The notes: a model not told the origin generated them from the sequence alone. A DNA stretch of 64,000 nt from Cepaea nemoralis (GCA_014155875.1 JACEFZ010003441.1:30001-94000); one strand, 5' to 3'. Counted from the first letter of the stretch, positions 23,501-36,337 are shown. Program-made: numbers and translations.

Positions 23501-23940
23501 CTTTGTTCCCAAATAGGGGTATCATTCCACCTCTTGAAGTGGGATTTCACTACGTGAGATTGAGTTGTAATTTGTTTGGTTTAATCTCATTATCTTGGTC
23601 TTACTTCGTGAATCTTTAGACATAATTGTTGCGACATCTTTTCAAGCGTGATTAAGTTTATCCTGCATTTGATTGCGTGTGTGTGACAGTTTGTCATCTT
23701 CAAATTCCAAATCATCAATTTGGTTGAGTCCTTTGAATCCCATTTCTGGCGGTTGTTGTTGTTGTCTTCATTATCCAGTCTAATGTTAAAAGTTAAAACT
23801 AAGTCTATAGTCAGTAATAAATAATAATGATGACAAACGATATCACTGTCGTACGCGTGTTTATATTTCAAATGCATCTGTCAGTTTTCCCCCATAAGAA
23901 CTCTACACTTCATATCTTCATATGTTGACATAGTTAAGTA
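20561..23940. other. 3.4 kb without recognised features
   Basis: No domain, element end, tandem repeat or RNA gene could be supported. Open stretches of up to about 100 codons exist (for example minus 21166-21471) but lack recognisable motifs or homologues in the window. It interrupts or borders the minus-strand LINE that resumes at 23941 and may itself be an unrecognised insertion. Confidence 0.5.
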
Positions 23941-24597
23941 TTACGGTTTCCTGTGCGATCCCAAAGGAATTCATTACCAATGCTGCCAAATGCATTTTCA
24001 TAATCCACAAATCCAGTATAAAGTGGAGAATGGAGTTTAATACTTTTCTCTATTATTTAGTGTACTGTTACTATCTAATCCGTGCATGATCTGTTTTATC
24101 GGAGCCTGTTCGTTCATCCCTAAGCTGTTTATCAATGGTATATCTTAACCTCTCGAGAATGATCCTGCTTAATATTTTCCAAGCCACTGACAAATAACAT
24201 TATTCCTCTATAATGTTCACACCCATGTAGGCCCCCTTTCTTGGCTGCGTCACCAGATATCCTTCTCTTCAGTCTCTTAGTATTTCTTAAGTCTCCCCGA
24301 CTCTATCAAATAATGTGTGCAGCAGTTCAGCTGAAATGCTTATGCTGGATGTAATAATTTCCTGGATACCATCTGGGACAGCAGCTTTACTTTTTCAGTA
24401 GTTTTATAGCTTTTCTTATTTCTTTTTTTACTTGGGTTTTCACAGTTGATATCCAGTTCCACTTCGGCTAGCTGGATATCTGGAGGGATCATATGGAACT
24501 TTTCTATACAGAAGATCCTTAGAGTATGCAACCTAATTGTTCATCTGATCTTTAATGTTGGTAAGAATTGTCCCTTTGCTATTTTTGTTAAGCCCAC
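23941..24597 (-). pseudogene. LINE RT N-terminal half; insertion host of the LTR element (downstream part)
   Basis: The minus strand reads LNKNSKGTILTNIKDQMN next to the LTR, then a PPDIQLAEVELDINCENPSK segment. Decayed RT motifs follow, including GCEHYRGIMLF, a LINNREKSIK-type block and GFVDYENAFGSI (motif A, FVDYEKAFDS type). The upstream part of the same LINE resumes at 36338. The reading NQPCG at 36345 joins LNKNSKGTI here once the LTR element and one duplicated 5-mer are removed. This shows the LINE is older than the LTR element. Confidence 0.75.
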
Positions 24598-25212
24598 TGC
24601 TATACCGTGATAAAGGGCTGATGAACGTTCTCAACAAGTAATACAAATTCGGCTCGGCCTTGAATAGCAGGTTGAGAGCCAACTGTAACAGAATTACTGA
24701 AGCCAACTCCTTTGACGGTGACAATTACAAACGCTGTTTAATAATATAGCGCATGAGCTTGATGCGACGAAAAACATTAAAACATTAACTAATCGAAGTG
24801 CCTGTCATACCAGGTCGGCATCGAGAATATATAAATTAAACTTTATGTTACGTGCTAAGCCCGGTTGATAGACATATCAACCCGATCGCTGTCCGTCCTT
24901 TGGACCTCTAGTTGTCCACATCGTTCGCTTGCCTATTCGCCCACTGCTATTGTGACTGTCGTCTCTCTTTATATAGGTATCTGTCCAGCCACGAATGCCA
25001 CGTGAAGCCAAGCTACAGCCAACCTATTATGCTCCAAATCAATATCTGCAACCGTTTCCTATTATCTCCAAAGCAAGTCTGGTTTGTTGTTATGCCGTCT
25101 CTTGATGACGTATTTGTGTAGTCACGTCACTTCCTTCACATCCACAGTGCTTTTCTTCTGGGATATTCTTACTACCTAATTAACGTCATTAACTAGCACT
25201 TGTTCCTTGGCA
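24598..25212 (-). repeat. 3' LTR (615 bp) of the Gmr1-like gypsy element
   Basis: Begins TGCTATACCG and ends TTCCTTGGCA as written on the plus strand, so it has TG...CA ends. It matches 35678-36337 with about 15 substitutions and one 45-bp indel. On the minus strand a TATA box (CCTATATAAAGAGAG, near 24970) lies about 240 bp into the LTR, consistent with U3 at the high-coordinate end. Confidence 0.93.
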
Positions 25213-28200
25213 GTTGTGGGATATTAAATATAGATTATCTGTGAATAAGGGTCTAGGGGTTAGCGTGCCCGGTTACAAGATATAAGGCCTTTGTTCGAGT
25301 CCGTTTCTTTATTAGGAGTGACCAGGAATGGACGTAGCTTTTGGCTCTATGGATGTAAGACTGGGACGTGGACTGGAAGAGACATCCACCCCACCTACAT
25401 TGATAAGACTACCCTCCTGGAAAACAAGGAAGAGAACCGGCAAAGTCACCATGGACCTCTGTTAAGCTGTCGTCTTTCTGTAGAACATATGGGTCCATGT
25501 GTTGTCTGACCTCCCACCTCAGCTCTCTGTACATAAATAACAGTAACAGTGACTTCTCCCTACACTAACAAAACGTTGTAACACTGGTCACGAGCAATAA
25601 GAACACTCCTGGTCCTAATTATATCTTTATTAATAGAATCTCAAACATTCATTTACGAGACTCTATCTCTGCTACAATCTATAAAACATAATAACCAAAA
25701 CAAATACATTATCAAAGCGTTGAATTACTCTCTAATATAAAATCCTCTCCTCTCCTCTGTCTCACCCCTCACCTGAAACCAACAACCCTCAACTCTTGAT
25801 TGTTGTGTCTTCCCGAATAACCATTTCGGGACTACAGTTAACTCTGTTCAATCAAATCAAACACAGTACTATATACATTACTACATGATCTCTAACTGTA
25901 ATTTTTAAAAAAGACAGATCATAAATCTTGGATCTGGCTGGTGATTGTGTCATTGTCCTTACTAAGTCTTGAATACGTAAATCCTGTGAATCAGGAAAAA
26001 TGTATGTCCACCCCACACTGGGCTGGATAATTACTGGATCCACTCTCCAAGGGAAAAAGTCCTGTGAAGACGCTTCTACAGTCTCTATCTTAACTCCTCT
26101 ACGTAGTCTACCGTTGATAAAGAGATGGGGTCATCCCATTCTTGAATTGACCAAACAAGTTTCTATGTCACTGTAACAAAAAGTTCTCTGGCTGCAGAAC
26201 ATAGTGATGTGGATATGGAATCAATACCTCTGATGTAATCCCTTTTGATGGTGGAACATAATTGACAGACAAATGTAACTGTCCATGATTGTTCCTGAAG
26301 GAATTTAGATATATCAAATGATAATGTTATTGTTGACTTGAATTCTGGACTACCCGATCTTCCGTAGGTCTTGAGAGGAAAATGGGTCTGCCATTACACG
26401 GTGCTTATACCTACTGGTAGGATTAGCCCTCATACGTTACACTTGTGAAGGAAGGACTACCACTATTCGGTCAGTCATAGCTGGGTGGAAAATCTCTAGT
26501 CGGCATCCAAAGAATTATATGGTTAGCATGCTTCATCGTAGACAAAGATACAACCAAAATGTCTTTGAGCGACATGAAAACAAACAGGAGTGCCGTAATT
26601 GGTTCCAAACCGACAATGGATGTCTTCTAACTATACATGGAATTGATAAACCATTTCAAAAGCTCCTCTGGTAGTTCGGGCAGTAAACTCTGTAAATCTA
26701 TATGGTCTCTCAGACGTAGATGGTGGTAACCGATGGTACTCAGTTCAAGTTCAAACCTAGTTGTTTTGCCACTGGCCAATACGTTGAAACATATTAAATG
26801 AAAAAGGGAGGTAACCATGATTTGACTTTCTCGTGACTGCTGGAAAGAAAACAATGAGTTGTCTCCCCCGTCTGATAGTTAATGCCAGTTACCAGCTCAA
26901 ACGATTAAGGTGCAGTTGTCCACATCTTTTGCAAAAAAAACTCATATATCGCCTCAATCTTATAGCTGCCTACGTTGGACAGTCTCTTTTTAAATTAGTG
27001 ATATCTCGAAGTATCGCCAAGGTTGGTATATGCCAATGGTCCCTCGCCAGCCTCCAGTGGATGTGCGATTGGGGAAAAAAAACAATCTTTGTACATCTTG
27101 ATACAATATACATTTTCATGGACGCACAGAGAAAAACAAATGGATATAAATTATGAGGGAAACCCTCATCTGACGAGTGGGGTATCTACTTGTTTGCTTG
27201 TAACCTATTTGTCTACTAGTCGGGGATTTAGGACGGTCTTCTAAACTGACCCTACCTTGTACTACAAAATAAGACACACCGACGAACAAGACAACAAAGA
27301 TACCTAAAATATACACTCTCACATATACAGGGGGAAGCACCCACCATATGAGAGGACTTTCCATCTGTTCTAGAATGTTAAGGGATTCTCTCTAACTAAA
27401 CTGTCTACTCCCCCTATTAGAAGTCGGAGTTTAAACCTCTGCTCCAATGTCTTGTTGTTATAGCAAGGAACACTGCACTATCTACTACATGTATAAATGA
27501 GTATGTAGGCCGTTCTCACGCATTTGAATATGCTGACAGGACATGTAGGCCGTGTAAAACCATCCAAAGATAGGGGCGACACACTCTCGTTTCCCATGAT
27601 GTCATACAAACAACATTAACTTCCCTCCCCGGCATTTTCATTAAACAGATGACATAAAGATTCACACACGATATGAATGCGTACATGTTATGAATCTGAA
27701 ATATGCACTCTTGAGTACACAAGTAGTTCACTAGATGTCTAATAAAGACAAGTCTCTACTCTTGAGAATATTTAACCGAATTTGAAGATATAGTTACAGA
27801 TTGTCTACAGAGACTTTATAGATGATATTTAGATATTCTTCACCAGAATATGAATTAGCAATCACAGCATGATCTGAATTGTAAGCTTAGGAATATAGTA
27901 CAGTGGTATAGACGTTCTTGGTGTAAAGTTTGAACCTCAGGCGATCTTCTCAAGAAGTAATTTTGCAGTTACCAACTTCACCCAAAAATACATAAACACA
28001 GGTATTGTATTTATCATATCATACAGGTATTAACATTCAAAAACCAATCTTTCTCACCATCAGCAAAAGGAGGCACACATGGGCAAAAACACCCACTCCC
28101 GTTGGAATTACATCTTACTAGGGGGAACGTTCAGACTCAAGTGACTATGTCTGGGTCTTGCCAGGGAATAGCCCTCTAACGCATTCTATTTTGAGCTACG

Positions 28201-28355
28201 GCATCAAATTCCTATCTCGTTTTGAGAATCGGAATTCATTACCATATTAGGCAACGACAGCCCTTACACGTAAAATTCTCAATTCTTAGAAACGTCGTTT
28301 TTCTTGTCTGCAAACTGGGGCAACTGGTACACTATGTCACAGCAGTATGCCCCCT
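25213..28355 (-). mobile_element. 3' module of the LTR element (possible env-like region)
   Basis: Homologous over its length to 6480-9835, with homology beginning exactly at the LTR edge (TGTGGGATATTAAATA). Coding remnants on the minus strand include CVNLYVICLMKMPG (near 27620) and an 82-codon frame at 27364-27116. That frame has a hydrophobic segment VYILGIFVVLFVGVSYFVV followed by a basic, polar tail, resembling a single membrane anchor and cytoplasmic tail. The same tail is recognisable in the other copy. Position between pol and the 3' LTR is where env or accessory ORFs sit. No fusion peptide, furin site or known glycoprotein motif was seen, so env is inference only. It could instead be a nested unrelated element. 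Confidence 0.6.
25249..25305 (+). other. tRNA-like / Pol III box-like sequence inside the 3' end of the LTR element
   Basis: GGGTCTAGGGGTTAGCGTGC resembles a tRNA 5' half with an A box, and TTGTTCGAGTCCG resembles a T-loop B box, 40 bp apart. The counterpart in the other module copy (minus strand near 9790-9730) keeps GTGTCTAGGGTAAATG and TTGATTCGAGACA. No full cloverleaf can be drawn. It may be a fortuitous match or an internal SINE head. Confidence 0.35.
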
Positions 28356-29639
28356 CCCCTTTGAAAATGATGCAATCATTTGTTTAACTGACGAAAATTA
28401 AATTCACCTGACAAGTAGCAGTGCAGACTTAATGAGCCTTATATTGAGCTAATAGGATGGTATGGTCTCCTATCAATCACACACAAAATTAAAAAAAAAT
28501 TATTATTATACGACGGGCACGCACTCCTATCTACAATCCTACGGTAGACGTCGTGTAGCCAGCCCATAGGGAGGCTGTGCTACCTAACTATAATCTATTA
28601 GTCCCTCATTTGTCGAAACCGACAAGCATCCTAACCCAAGCTATAAAAAACCCGAGTGAGGGGACGTGTGTGATTATCAAGTACAAACCGTCAATATTAG
28701 TATTGCCCTGTAACTATATTATCACTTTATTTCTAACTGCTATGTCATCCGTTCTTATCATATGGAAGGTGAGGTTTTGCCGTAGTCTGATGACGTAAAA
28801 CAATCTTATCCGTTTCCCTTTTGTCGTGAAGTGTATAACGCTATCATGTCGACTATTACTGAAGCTCTGGCTATAATCGCTTGATATAGTAATGCACTAT
28901 AGGAGTTATAATCATTGTTGCTTTACGTGTTGACGACGACTAGCATAATCATAATCTTAATAATTATAACAACTTATGAACTAGTAACTAATTAATTATA
29001 ATAAATACAATTCGACCTGAAATGATTTGCATACTATGTACATTGTATCATTGTGATATGTTATTCAACTCAATCCTACTGCATAGTCTGTATTGTTGAT
29101 CGTATGAATGTATCGTGTAAGTTTGCAATCAATAAATAACCATTCTACCAACGCATACCTGTTCATAATTCAAATATCAATAATACTTCACAAAGAATAA
29201 AGTATATGTGCACAGGCTCAATAATAATAATACTAATTAGCAATGTCCATCATAAAAACGCGCACATAGTTCCTGGTAAGTGAAAAATACCGGCACAAAG
29301 ATTCCAAGGACATCATAAAACGCGTACATGGTTCCTGGTAAGTGAAAATACCGGCTCATAGTTCCAAGTCCATCACACACTGTCATGAATCATAACCAAT
29401 GCACAGAACGGATTCGGGGATTACTATCCGGCCTCAGCATGAAGAATATTCTCTCTGGCAATGAATGAAAGGAACAAAATATGTATATAACTGAATTTAC
29501 ACTATATATTTGATAGATATTTGACTGCTTGATGTGATGAAATGCGATCTAATCGGGTGTCTATTCAACTAATCGGCCTAAATAATATATGTATGAACGC
29601 AGACAAATAATAAGAAAATTGATAGTATATATGAATTTT
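28356..29639 (-). other. Non-coding-looking segment between module and RNase H, with a 62-64 bp duplication
   Basis: AT-rich and without a supported frame. Positions 29245-29372 hold two direct copies of CATCATAAAA.CGCG.ACAT followed by GTTCCTGGTAAGTGAAAA and TACCGGC.CA. It lies inside the LTR element. Confidence 0.6.
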
Positions 29640-30187
29640 AGAGTCTACTAAGAAGATCTGCCAGATTATTATCTTTGCCTGGGATATGACAGATATCAAA
29701 CTCGTAATCTTGTAAAAGAAGTGACCATCTGTGTATTCTGGAGTTCTTTGGATCGCCAGATTTCAAGATCTGCAACGGTTTATTAGTCAGATAGAACTAG
29801 ACATTTTCTCCCAAGAAGGTATCTAGAGAATTTCTCAATGCTCGTAATTAAAGCTAAAGTCTCAAGTTCAGTGATAGCATAATTTCTCTGAGTGTCTGAA
29901 AGCTTCTTACTGAAATAAAGAATAGGATGCAACATGCCGTCGAGCATTTGGAGTAGAACCGCAGAAATTGCATGAAAACTCGCGCCTATCTGCAATACGA
30001 AATTCTTTGAGATATCAGGAAGTTTAAGAATACGATAACTGCAGAAAATAGTTTTGATCTGCTGTAATAGTTTGTCATGATCATTTGTCCAGATAATTTT
30101 AGTAGGCTGACCTTGCTTTAAAAGTTCTGACAATGCAGCTGTCATATCTGTAAAATTGGGAATGAACTTCTGATAGTAATTAATCAA
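29640..30187 (-). pseudogene. gypsy RNase H domain
   Basis: The minus strand reads INYYQKFIPNFTDMTAALSE (RT-RNase H connection), FVLQIGASFHAISAVLLQ, PILYFSKKLSDTQRNYAITE and LETLALITSIEKFSRYL, then HIPGKDNNLADLLSRL near 29645. The first catalytic motif normally reads TDAS and here reads QIGAS, so the first Asp is lost. A stop after LVLSD breaks the frame. This is the last pol domain before the 3' region. Confidence 0.9.
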
Positions 30188-30208
30188 ACCTAACAGACTC
30201 CTAATTTC

Positions 30209-30916
<708 letters not shown>

Positions 30917-30930
<14 letters not shown>

Positions 30931-31501
30931 GATACTGTATAGGAATCGGATATGGTTTAACTTTCACAGGGATATCTGAAAGTAGTGTGATCTTGTGTTT
31001 GATAAGTGATCTCTGCCCCGGCTTATCGGAACAAATGTCACTGTATTGTTGTATAGCTGATGTCAGTTTGTATTTATCCTGCGCTGACAAGTCTTGATTG
31101 ATCTGAATAGCTTGCCAACCACTGTTACTATTAACTGTTGGTGTTGGTATCTGTTGTGTAATGGCGTCTTCTTGTTGTTCATTGATCACACAGCATGCCG
31201 CTGCTATTCTGTGCGGTATTTGTTGGACTGCCTGTGGTGTGTCTGTGTCCCGTGATAAGTATGGTTTTAACATGTTAATGTGGAAAATTTTGTATTTTCC
31301 TTTTACATCGATTACATAATCAACATCACTGACTTTTCTGATAACTCTAAATAGGACCCTGCCATGAAGTAACAAGACAATCACGAGGGTCGGGTAACAA
31401 AAGTAGGACTTCGTTTCTTCTTTCAAGACTATTGTCTTGGCCTTTCTGTTATCATATTGCCTGTATTTTTCTCCAGCTTTCTCGAGTGCAAGATTTCGCA
31501 A
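30917..31501 (-). pseudogene. Integrase C-terminus fused in frame to RT N-terminus
   Basis: One 194-codon open frame reads GRVLFRVIRKVSDVDYVIDV, then YKIFHINMLKPYLSRD (the chromodomain-like or GPY/F-type end of gypsy integrases). After about 70 linker residues comes YSDICSDKPGQRSLIKHKI and VKVKPYPIPIQYLEKS, the segment that normally sits between protease and RT. This is direct evidence for integrase upstream of RT in one polyprotein. It overlaps the main integrase frame by about 50 bp, so one frame shift separates them. Confidence 0.92.
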
Positions 31502-32651
31502 TTTGACAAGCTGTTATAATTTTATCTCTCAGCTGAGTAACCATGTCGTAGGCTTGTCTTTTCGGGTGGTCATATGTTTTGTTCGTCAGCATGTCATTGT
31601 ACAGCATCAATGGACCACGTGGATTGGCTCCGTATATGAGCTCAAATGGAGAAAATCCAGTACTTGACTGTGGCACTTCTCGGTAAGCAAATAGTACTGC
31701 TGGCAATAGGATGTCCCAGTCTTTGGGTCTCTCAGACGCAACTTTAGCTAGGGTTTGCTTGAGGACCCCGTTGTAATTTTCATTGACACCATTTGTCATA
31801 GGGTGCCAAGGTGAACTAAACACTTGAGGGATGCCTAGTACCTTCATTGCTGCTTGGGTAGCCGCGGATATGAACTGACTACCTCGATCAGATAAGATAT
31901 ATAACGGAACCCCTATCCTGCTGAATATTAACAAGAATGAATCTAGGATGGATCTACTTGTGATGTACTTAAGTGGAATTGCCTCTGGCCAACGAGTACA
32001 AAGATCAATCATGGTTAAAATAAAACGAGTTCCACGATCAGTAGTAGTATTAAGTGGACCGACAATATACTCTGCAATTTTTTTAAATGGACGTGATGCT
32101 AGATCCGTTCGCTGAACATGTGCTTTGGGGTGCTTACCTTTTTGCGTGGTTCTTTGGCACAGTGCACATGAACGAACATGTTTCGTAATATCTTTGGCAT
32201 AACCAGGCCAATAAAATTGTGCCAAAAGTCTGTAAGTGGTTTTTGCGATTCCCATATGACCAGCAAATGGAGCATCGTGTGCAAGCTTCAGTGCCTCACT
32301 ACGATACTTACTAGGTAGCGCTGTTTGCAAAAGAAGTATTGTGCCTTTGCAGTACTGTCGGGTTAAGATATTATTGTCTAGGATAAATTTCCAATTACCC
32401 TGCTTAACTTGTTTCGGTGGATTTTGCATGTTTTTAAAACAAATTCGTAATGTGGGATCCTGTCTCTGTTCTGTGGCAATGTCAGTTGTCAATACGATAG
32501 TGTTCTTGTCGTTGTCACTGTCAGTCTGAGAAAGTGAAAATTGCTGCTTGCTTTCTTCTTCTTGTTGACGCACTTGGGCTCTCGTGAGAGCATTTGTTGG
32601 AGTATGGTCAGTCTCCCAGTTAATGGCGTCTTCGTGAGTGCAATCTTTCAC
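31452..32651 (-). CDS. gypsy integrase, about 400 codons, open
   Basis: The domains in order are a His/Cys zinc finger (HDAPFAGHMGIAKTTYRLLA, YWPGYAKDITKHVRSCALCQ) and the catalytic core. In the core the first Asp is in LTMIDLCTRWPEAIPL, the second in ILSDRGSQFISAATQAAMKV and the Glu in NGVNENYNGVLKQTL (D,D,35,E pattern). A C-terminal part with FAYREVPQSSTGFSPFELIY follows. It catalyses insertion of the retrotransposon cDNA. It is the only long intact frame in the element. The upstream start is arbitrary because the natural product would be a polyprotein. Confidence 0.9.
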   Translation of the reverse strand: MKDCTHEDAINWETDHTPTNALTRAQVRQQEEESKQQFSLSQTDSDNDKNTIVLTTDIATEQRQDPTLRICFKNMQNPPKQVKQGNWKFILDNNILTRQYCKGTILLLQTALPSKYRSEALKLAHDAPFAGHMGIAKTTYRLLAQFYWPGYAKDITKHVRSCALCQRTTQKGKHPKAHVQRTDLASRPFKKIAEYIVGPLNTTTDRGTRFILTMIDLCTRWPEAIPLKYITSRSILDSFLLIFSRIGVPLYILSDRGSQFISAATQAAMKVLGIPQVFSSPWHPMTNGVNENYNGVLKQTLAKVASERPKDWDILLPAVLFAYREVPQSSTGFSPFELIYGANPRGPLMLYNDMLTNKTYDHPKRQAYDMVTQLRDKIITACQIAKSCTRESWRKIQAI

Positions 32652-32654
32652 ATT

Positions 32655-32895
32655 GGGTATGTTTCAAATGAGTACACCGGCACAAGGATTAGGTAGTACT
32701 GCCGCATTCACTGTGTCTTCGAAATAAGGGGATTGTATTGTGACTTCGGCGATTCTATATCTTTCTAGTGTGCCGCCAAAGGTTCTGCAGGTAACAGCTT
32801 TGCCTGTGTAATCTTGTTCCCTGACAAGCTTTTGGTCTACCCCAACAATTGAAGCCTCTGTGTCTCGCAAGCACGTAGTTGGTTCATCATTAACG
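32655..32895 (-). pseudogene. Retropepsin-like protease with altered active site
   Basis: The minus strand reads CLRDTEASIVGVDQKLV at the active-site position, where related gypsy proteases have RDTGCS. The DTG triad is therefore DTE here. It continues GKAVTCRTFGGTLERYRIAE and TIQSPYFEDTVNAAVLPNPC, then GVLIGN-like, matching the size and layout of the aspartic protease placed between gag and pol. One nonsense change separates it from integrase. Confidence 0.75.
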
Positions 32896-32900
32896 CATGC

Positions 32901-34335
32901 CTAGTGAACTTTCAGTGTACCATTCTGGATATTTGTCGCATTGGCCTCCTGAATGCTCACCAGACACTCATCCTCAGGAATGTCCTTCTCCGTCTTATCT
33001 AGTCTGTCGTTGTATGTCTCTATTATAGCTGCGTGTGTGTCCTCTATGTCATCGGAATCACTACTGGAAAATACAAAAGCAGAACTCGCATCTTTCCACG
33101 TATTCTTCATCTCACATGACTTGGTGGTGTGGCCGTAAGACTGACAATAGTAACATTTAACCCTCTTCTTATTGGTTTCATACTTACTTCGTTTTCTAGA
33201 CGTGATATCTTTCAGATAGGTATGGTACCCTGGATGTTTGTCACACATTTCAAGAGACTCATGTGTCAGTTACAGCGTGGGCACAGTGTGAAACGACCCT
33301 TTCTAGGCCTGTCGGAATCTTTGTTTGTGTTATGATAAGGCCCTCTGTTTCTATGTGAGAACCTATTAAACTTAACGTTACCTATGTGATTCTGGACTCT
33401 GGCACTAGCCCCTATGACTAGTTCTGAATGTGGACTCTCAGCAAATATGTCACGGTGGGCGTTATAGAAAGATCCCCCCGCGACTCCATTTCCTCAAGTG
33501 ACTTACATTTATTCTCTATAAGAAATACAGACATTGCTTCCGGTACAGCAGAAAGAAGCTTGTCCCTCCGTATAAGGTCACGTATTTTTATCAATATCAG
33601 AACCCACGTTCGCCTGCTCTCAATCATTTATCAAAGCAAGAAGAAGTCTCAGATACAAAGTCGAGGAACGTTTGGTTCGCTTTAGGAGTAAGAGTCTTGA
33701 ACTTTGTTCTTAAACCACATTCATCTAAAGAAAAATGAGCCAAGACCCTATCACGTATGTATTTGTAGTTGGTCCTAAGATCTCAGGAATCAATTCAATA
33801 ACCTTTAAAGGCTCCAAGGCTAAATGACGATGGAACAAGATAGCCCAGTCGGAGTCTGGAATTTTCTAAACCTTGGCCAAAACTTAAAAATTAGTAATCC
33901 AAGAACTTACCGAATCGCCTTGTTGGAAGTTCCTGATTAGACCCTGGTACTTCTTAATCGGATCACCGGCCATATCTCGTAACCTTTTTGGCTCGATTTC
34001 GGCTTCCCGATCCATTTCCAAAGTCTTAACTTTCAAATTGCCTTCAATTTCTTTTTCTTTTAACATTACTTCAGTCGCTAGTTTTTCTTTCTGAAATGCA
34101 AGCTCTTTTTCCTTGCTTTCTTTTTTAAATTTTTTCTTTTTCCGCCGCTATTTTCTCTCTTTCCAAGGCTAATGCCTTTTCCTTCATATCTTTCCCTGCA
34201 GCTAATCTTTCTTGTCTTTCTTCTCTTTCGCTTGCTACTTGTAGTTGTTCCTCTTCCTTCTGTTGAATGTGGAATTCCTAAACCCCTGTTTCGCTCACGC
34301 CCTGAGTTCCGGCCGGTCAAACCAGATTTCTAGCC
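32901..34335 (-). pseudogene. gag region with coiled coil and one CCHC knuckle
   Basis: An N-terminal, strongly charged K/E segment (about 34320-34000, KEKE and EREA runs) suggests a coiled coil. It is followed by DPIKKYQGLIRNFQQGD and a DSDWAILFHRHLALEPLKVI block, a typical gypsy gag core. An acidic linker and the knuckle CYYCQSYGHTTKSC (near 33155-33114) come next, then a D/E-rich tail. Many stops and frame changes. Gag would form particles and bind the RNA. Confidence 0.75.
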
Positions 34336-35677
34336 CATATTTATAAAATCTTGCAGTGTCGACATGTTGAAGTAATGTGCTGTTGCAAATTATATAGCTA
34401 AAATACAAAATATATGCGAAGCACACTCGACAAATGCAAATGCGTAGGGGAGACAGCAAAATGTATCATAAGTATAAAATGTTGAACGAAATGTCAACCC
34501 AAAATCAACAATTTTGTAAAGCAGAATTAACGCGTGAAATAGCAAAGCAAGCCTGCTGCGAGAAATAAACACCGTCCTAACTTGTTACAATATGTAAATT
34601 CCCGAAACAAGGTAAAAATATATATTCGGCAAAGAATATAACGACACATAACAAATAACAGTTACTAGAAAAAACAGGCGAAGTGTAACGCAGACATACA
34701 TATATATTCACATTAAAAAAAATACTGTGTATAGATAGAGAGATAACGAAGGTAGACTACTGTTACGACACGACACACGTACCAACGACTCGGGAGATCG
34801 CTACAAACGAAAAATTCGCAACGAGCTGACAAACGTTAGTAAAGAACGTATCCCTGTGCTATATAAACAAGTTTATTTAGCACAAGAATAGCCCGCCAAC
34901 CGCCCGCATACTCATACTAAAATGAAATCAGCCATCGATATAGTACTAAGTTATAAAACGTAACACCCAATTAGAACGCACATATTCACAACAAACAATC
35001 AAATATACTGGCCGTTTTCTAAGTACTATAGTAGTGGTGTGCTGTCTATCGATGGCAATGATGCAGGTATCCACTTATGTGATCCTCAGTGTAATTTCCT
35101 TAGCGAGAATCGTAGCAATATATAATATGTAGTGACTCGAAAGATACTGTCCGTTGTGAAGTCCGATAGCGTGAAAAGTGTACTGAAAACTGTCCTGTAA
35201 TAGTGGTAGTGTCCTAGTGTCCTGGTGTCAATGTCGTAGTGTAGGCCAGATGCAAATAAGTCTTGATGGAAGAAATGGTGTGCAAAGTTCAAATGAACGT
35301 CCCAAATAAAGTCCAGATATCCTTGAGAATTATGGTGTAGGGAAGCGTAGGTGGTGAAGGTAAAGTCAAAAATGTACTGCATCCATATTGGCATCAAAAT
35401 TCCTATAAATTTCAAGACAAGTGCATAATAAACTTCATAAATAATGTCCAGACAATCAGTAAATATCCTTGACGCCGATACTATCCGAAGTGAATGAGTG
35501 TCGGCAGCAAAAATCATATAGCTATCATTCTTCCTGACGATGAAATATAACACATATTGACATATACTGGAATCCACGACTTGGGGAGAGAGATGTCATA
35601 TAACTATATATAGGTGGCTGAGTGGCTGATGCTTGGTGGTGTCGTTGTTGGCGTCTTAAAAGCAAACCCCCACTTCC
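34336..35677 (-). other. Leader between 5' LTR and gag
   Basis: 1.34 kb of AT-rich sequence. A 163-codon minus-strand frame (35577-35086), rich in F, Y, H and T, has no recognised motif and may be chance. GGAAGTGGGGGTTTGC adjoins the LTR as the only primer-binding-site candidate. Confidence 0.5.
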
Positions 35678-36337
35678 TGCTATACCGTGATAAAGGGGTG
35701 ATGAACGTTCTCAACAAGTAATACAAATTCGGCTCGCCTTGAATAGCAGGTTGAGAGCCAACTGTAACAGAATGACGGAAGCCAACTCCTTTGACGATGA
35801 AAATTACAAACGCTGTTTAATAATATAGCGCATGAGCTTGATGCGACGAAAAACATTAAAACATTAACTACTCGAAGTGCCTGTCATACCAGGTCGGCAT
35901 CGAGAATATATAAATTAAGCTTTATGTTACGTGCTAAGCCCGGTTGATAGACATATCAACCCGATCGCTGTCCGTCCTTCGGCGTCCTTCTGTCACTCCA
36001 TCAAAGTCTCCGTCCCGCCGCTTCGCGACCTCTAGTTGTCCACATCGTTCGCTTGCCTATTCGCTCACTGCTGTTGTGACTGTCGTCTCTCCTTATATAG
36101 GTATCTATCCAGCCACGAATGCGACGTGAAGCCAAGCTACAGCCGACCTATTATGCTCCAAATCAATATCTGCAACCGTTTCCTATTATCTCCCAAGCAA
36201 GTCTGGTTTGTTGTTATGCCGTCTCTTGATGACGTATTTGTGTAAGTCACGTCACTTCCTTCACATCCACAGTGCTTTTCTTCTGGGATATTCTTACTAC
36301 CTAATTAACGTCATTAACTAGCACTTGTTCCTTGGCA
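35678..36337 (-). repeat. 5' LTR (660 bp) of the Gmr1-like gypsy element
   Basis: Same termini as the 3' LTR. It is 45 bp longer because of a segment with CACTCCATCAAAGTCTCCG (around 35992-36020). Its minus-strand TATA box reads CCTATATAAGGAGAG near 36093. Confidence 0.93.
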
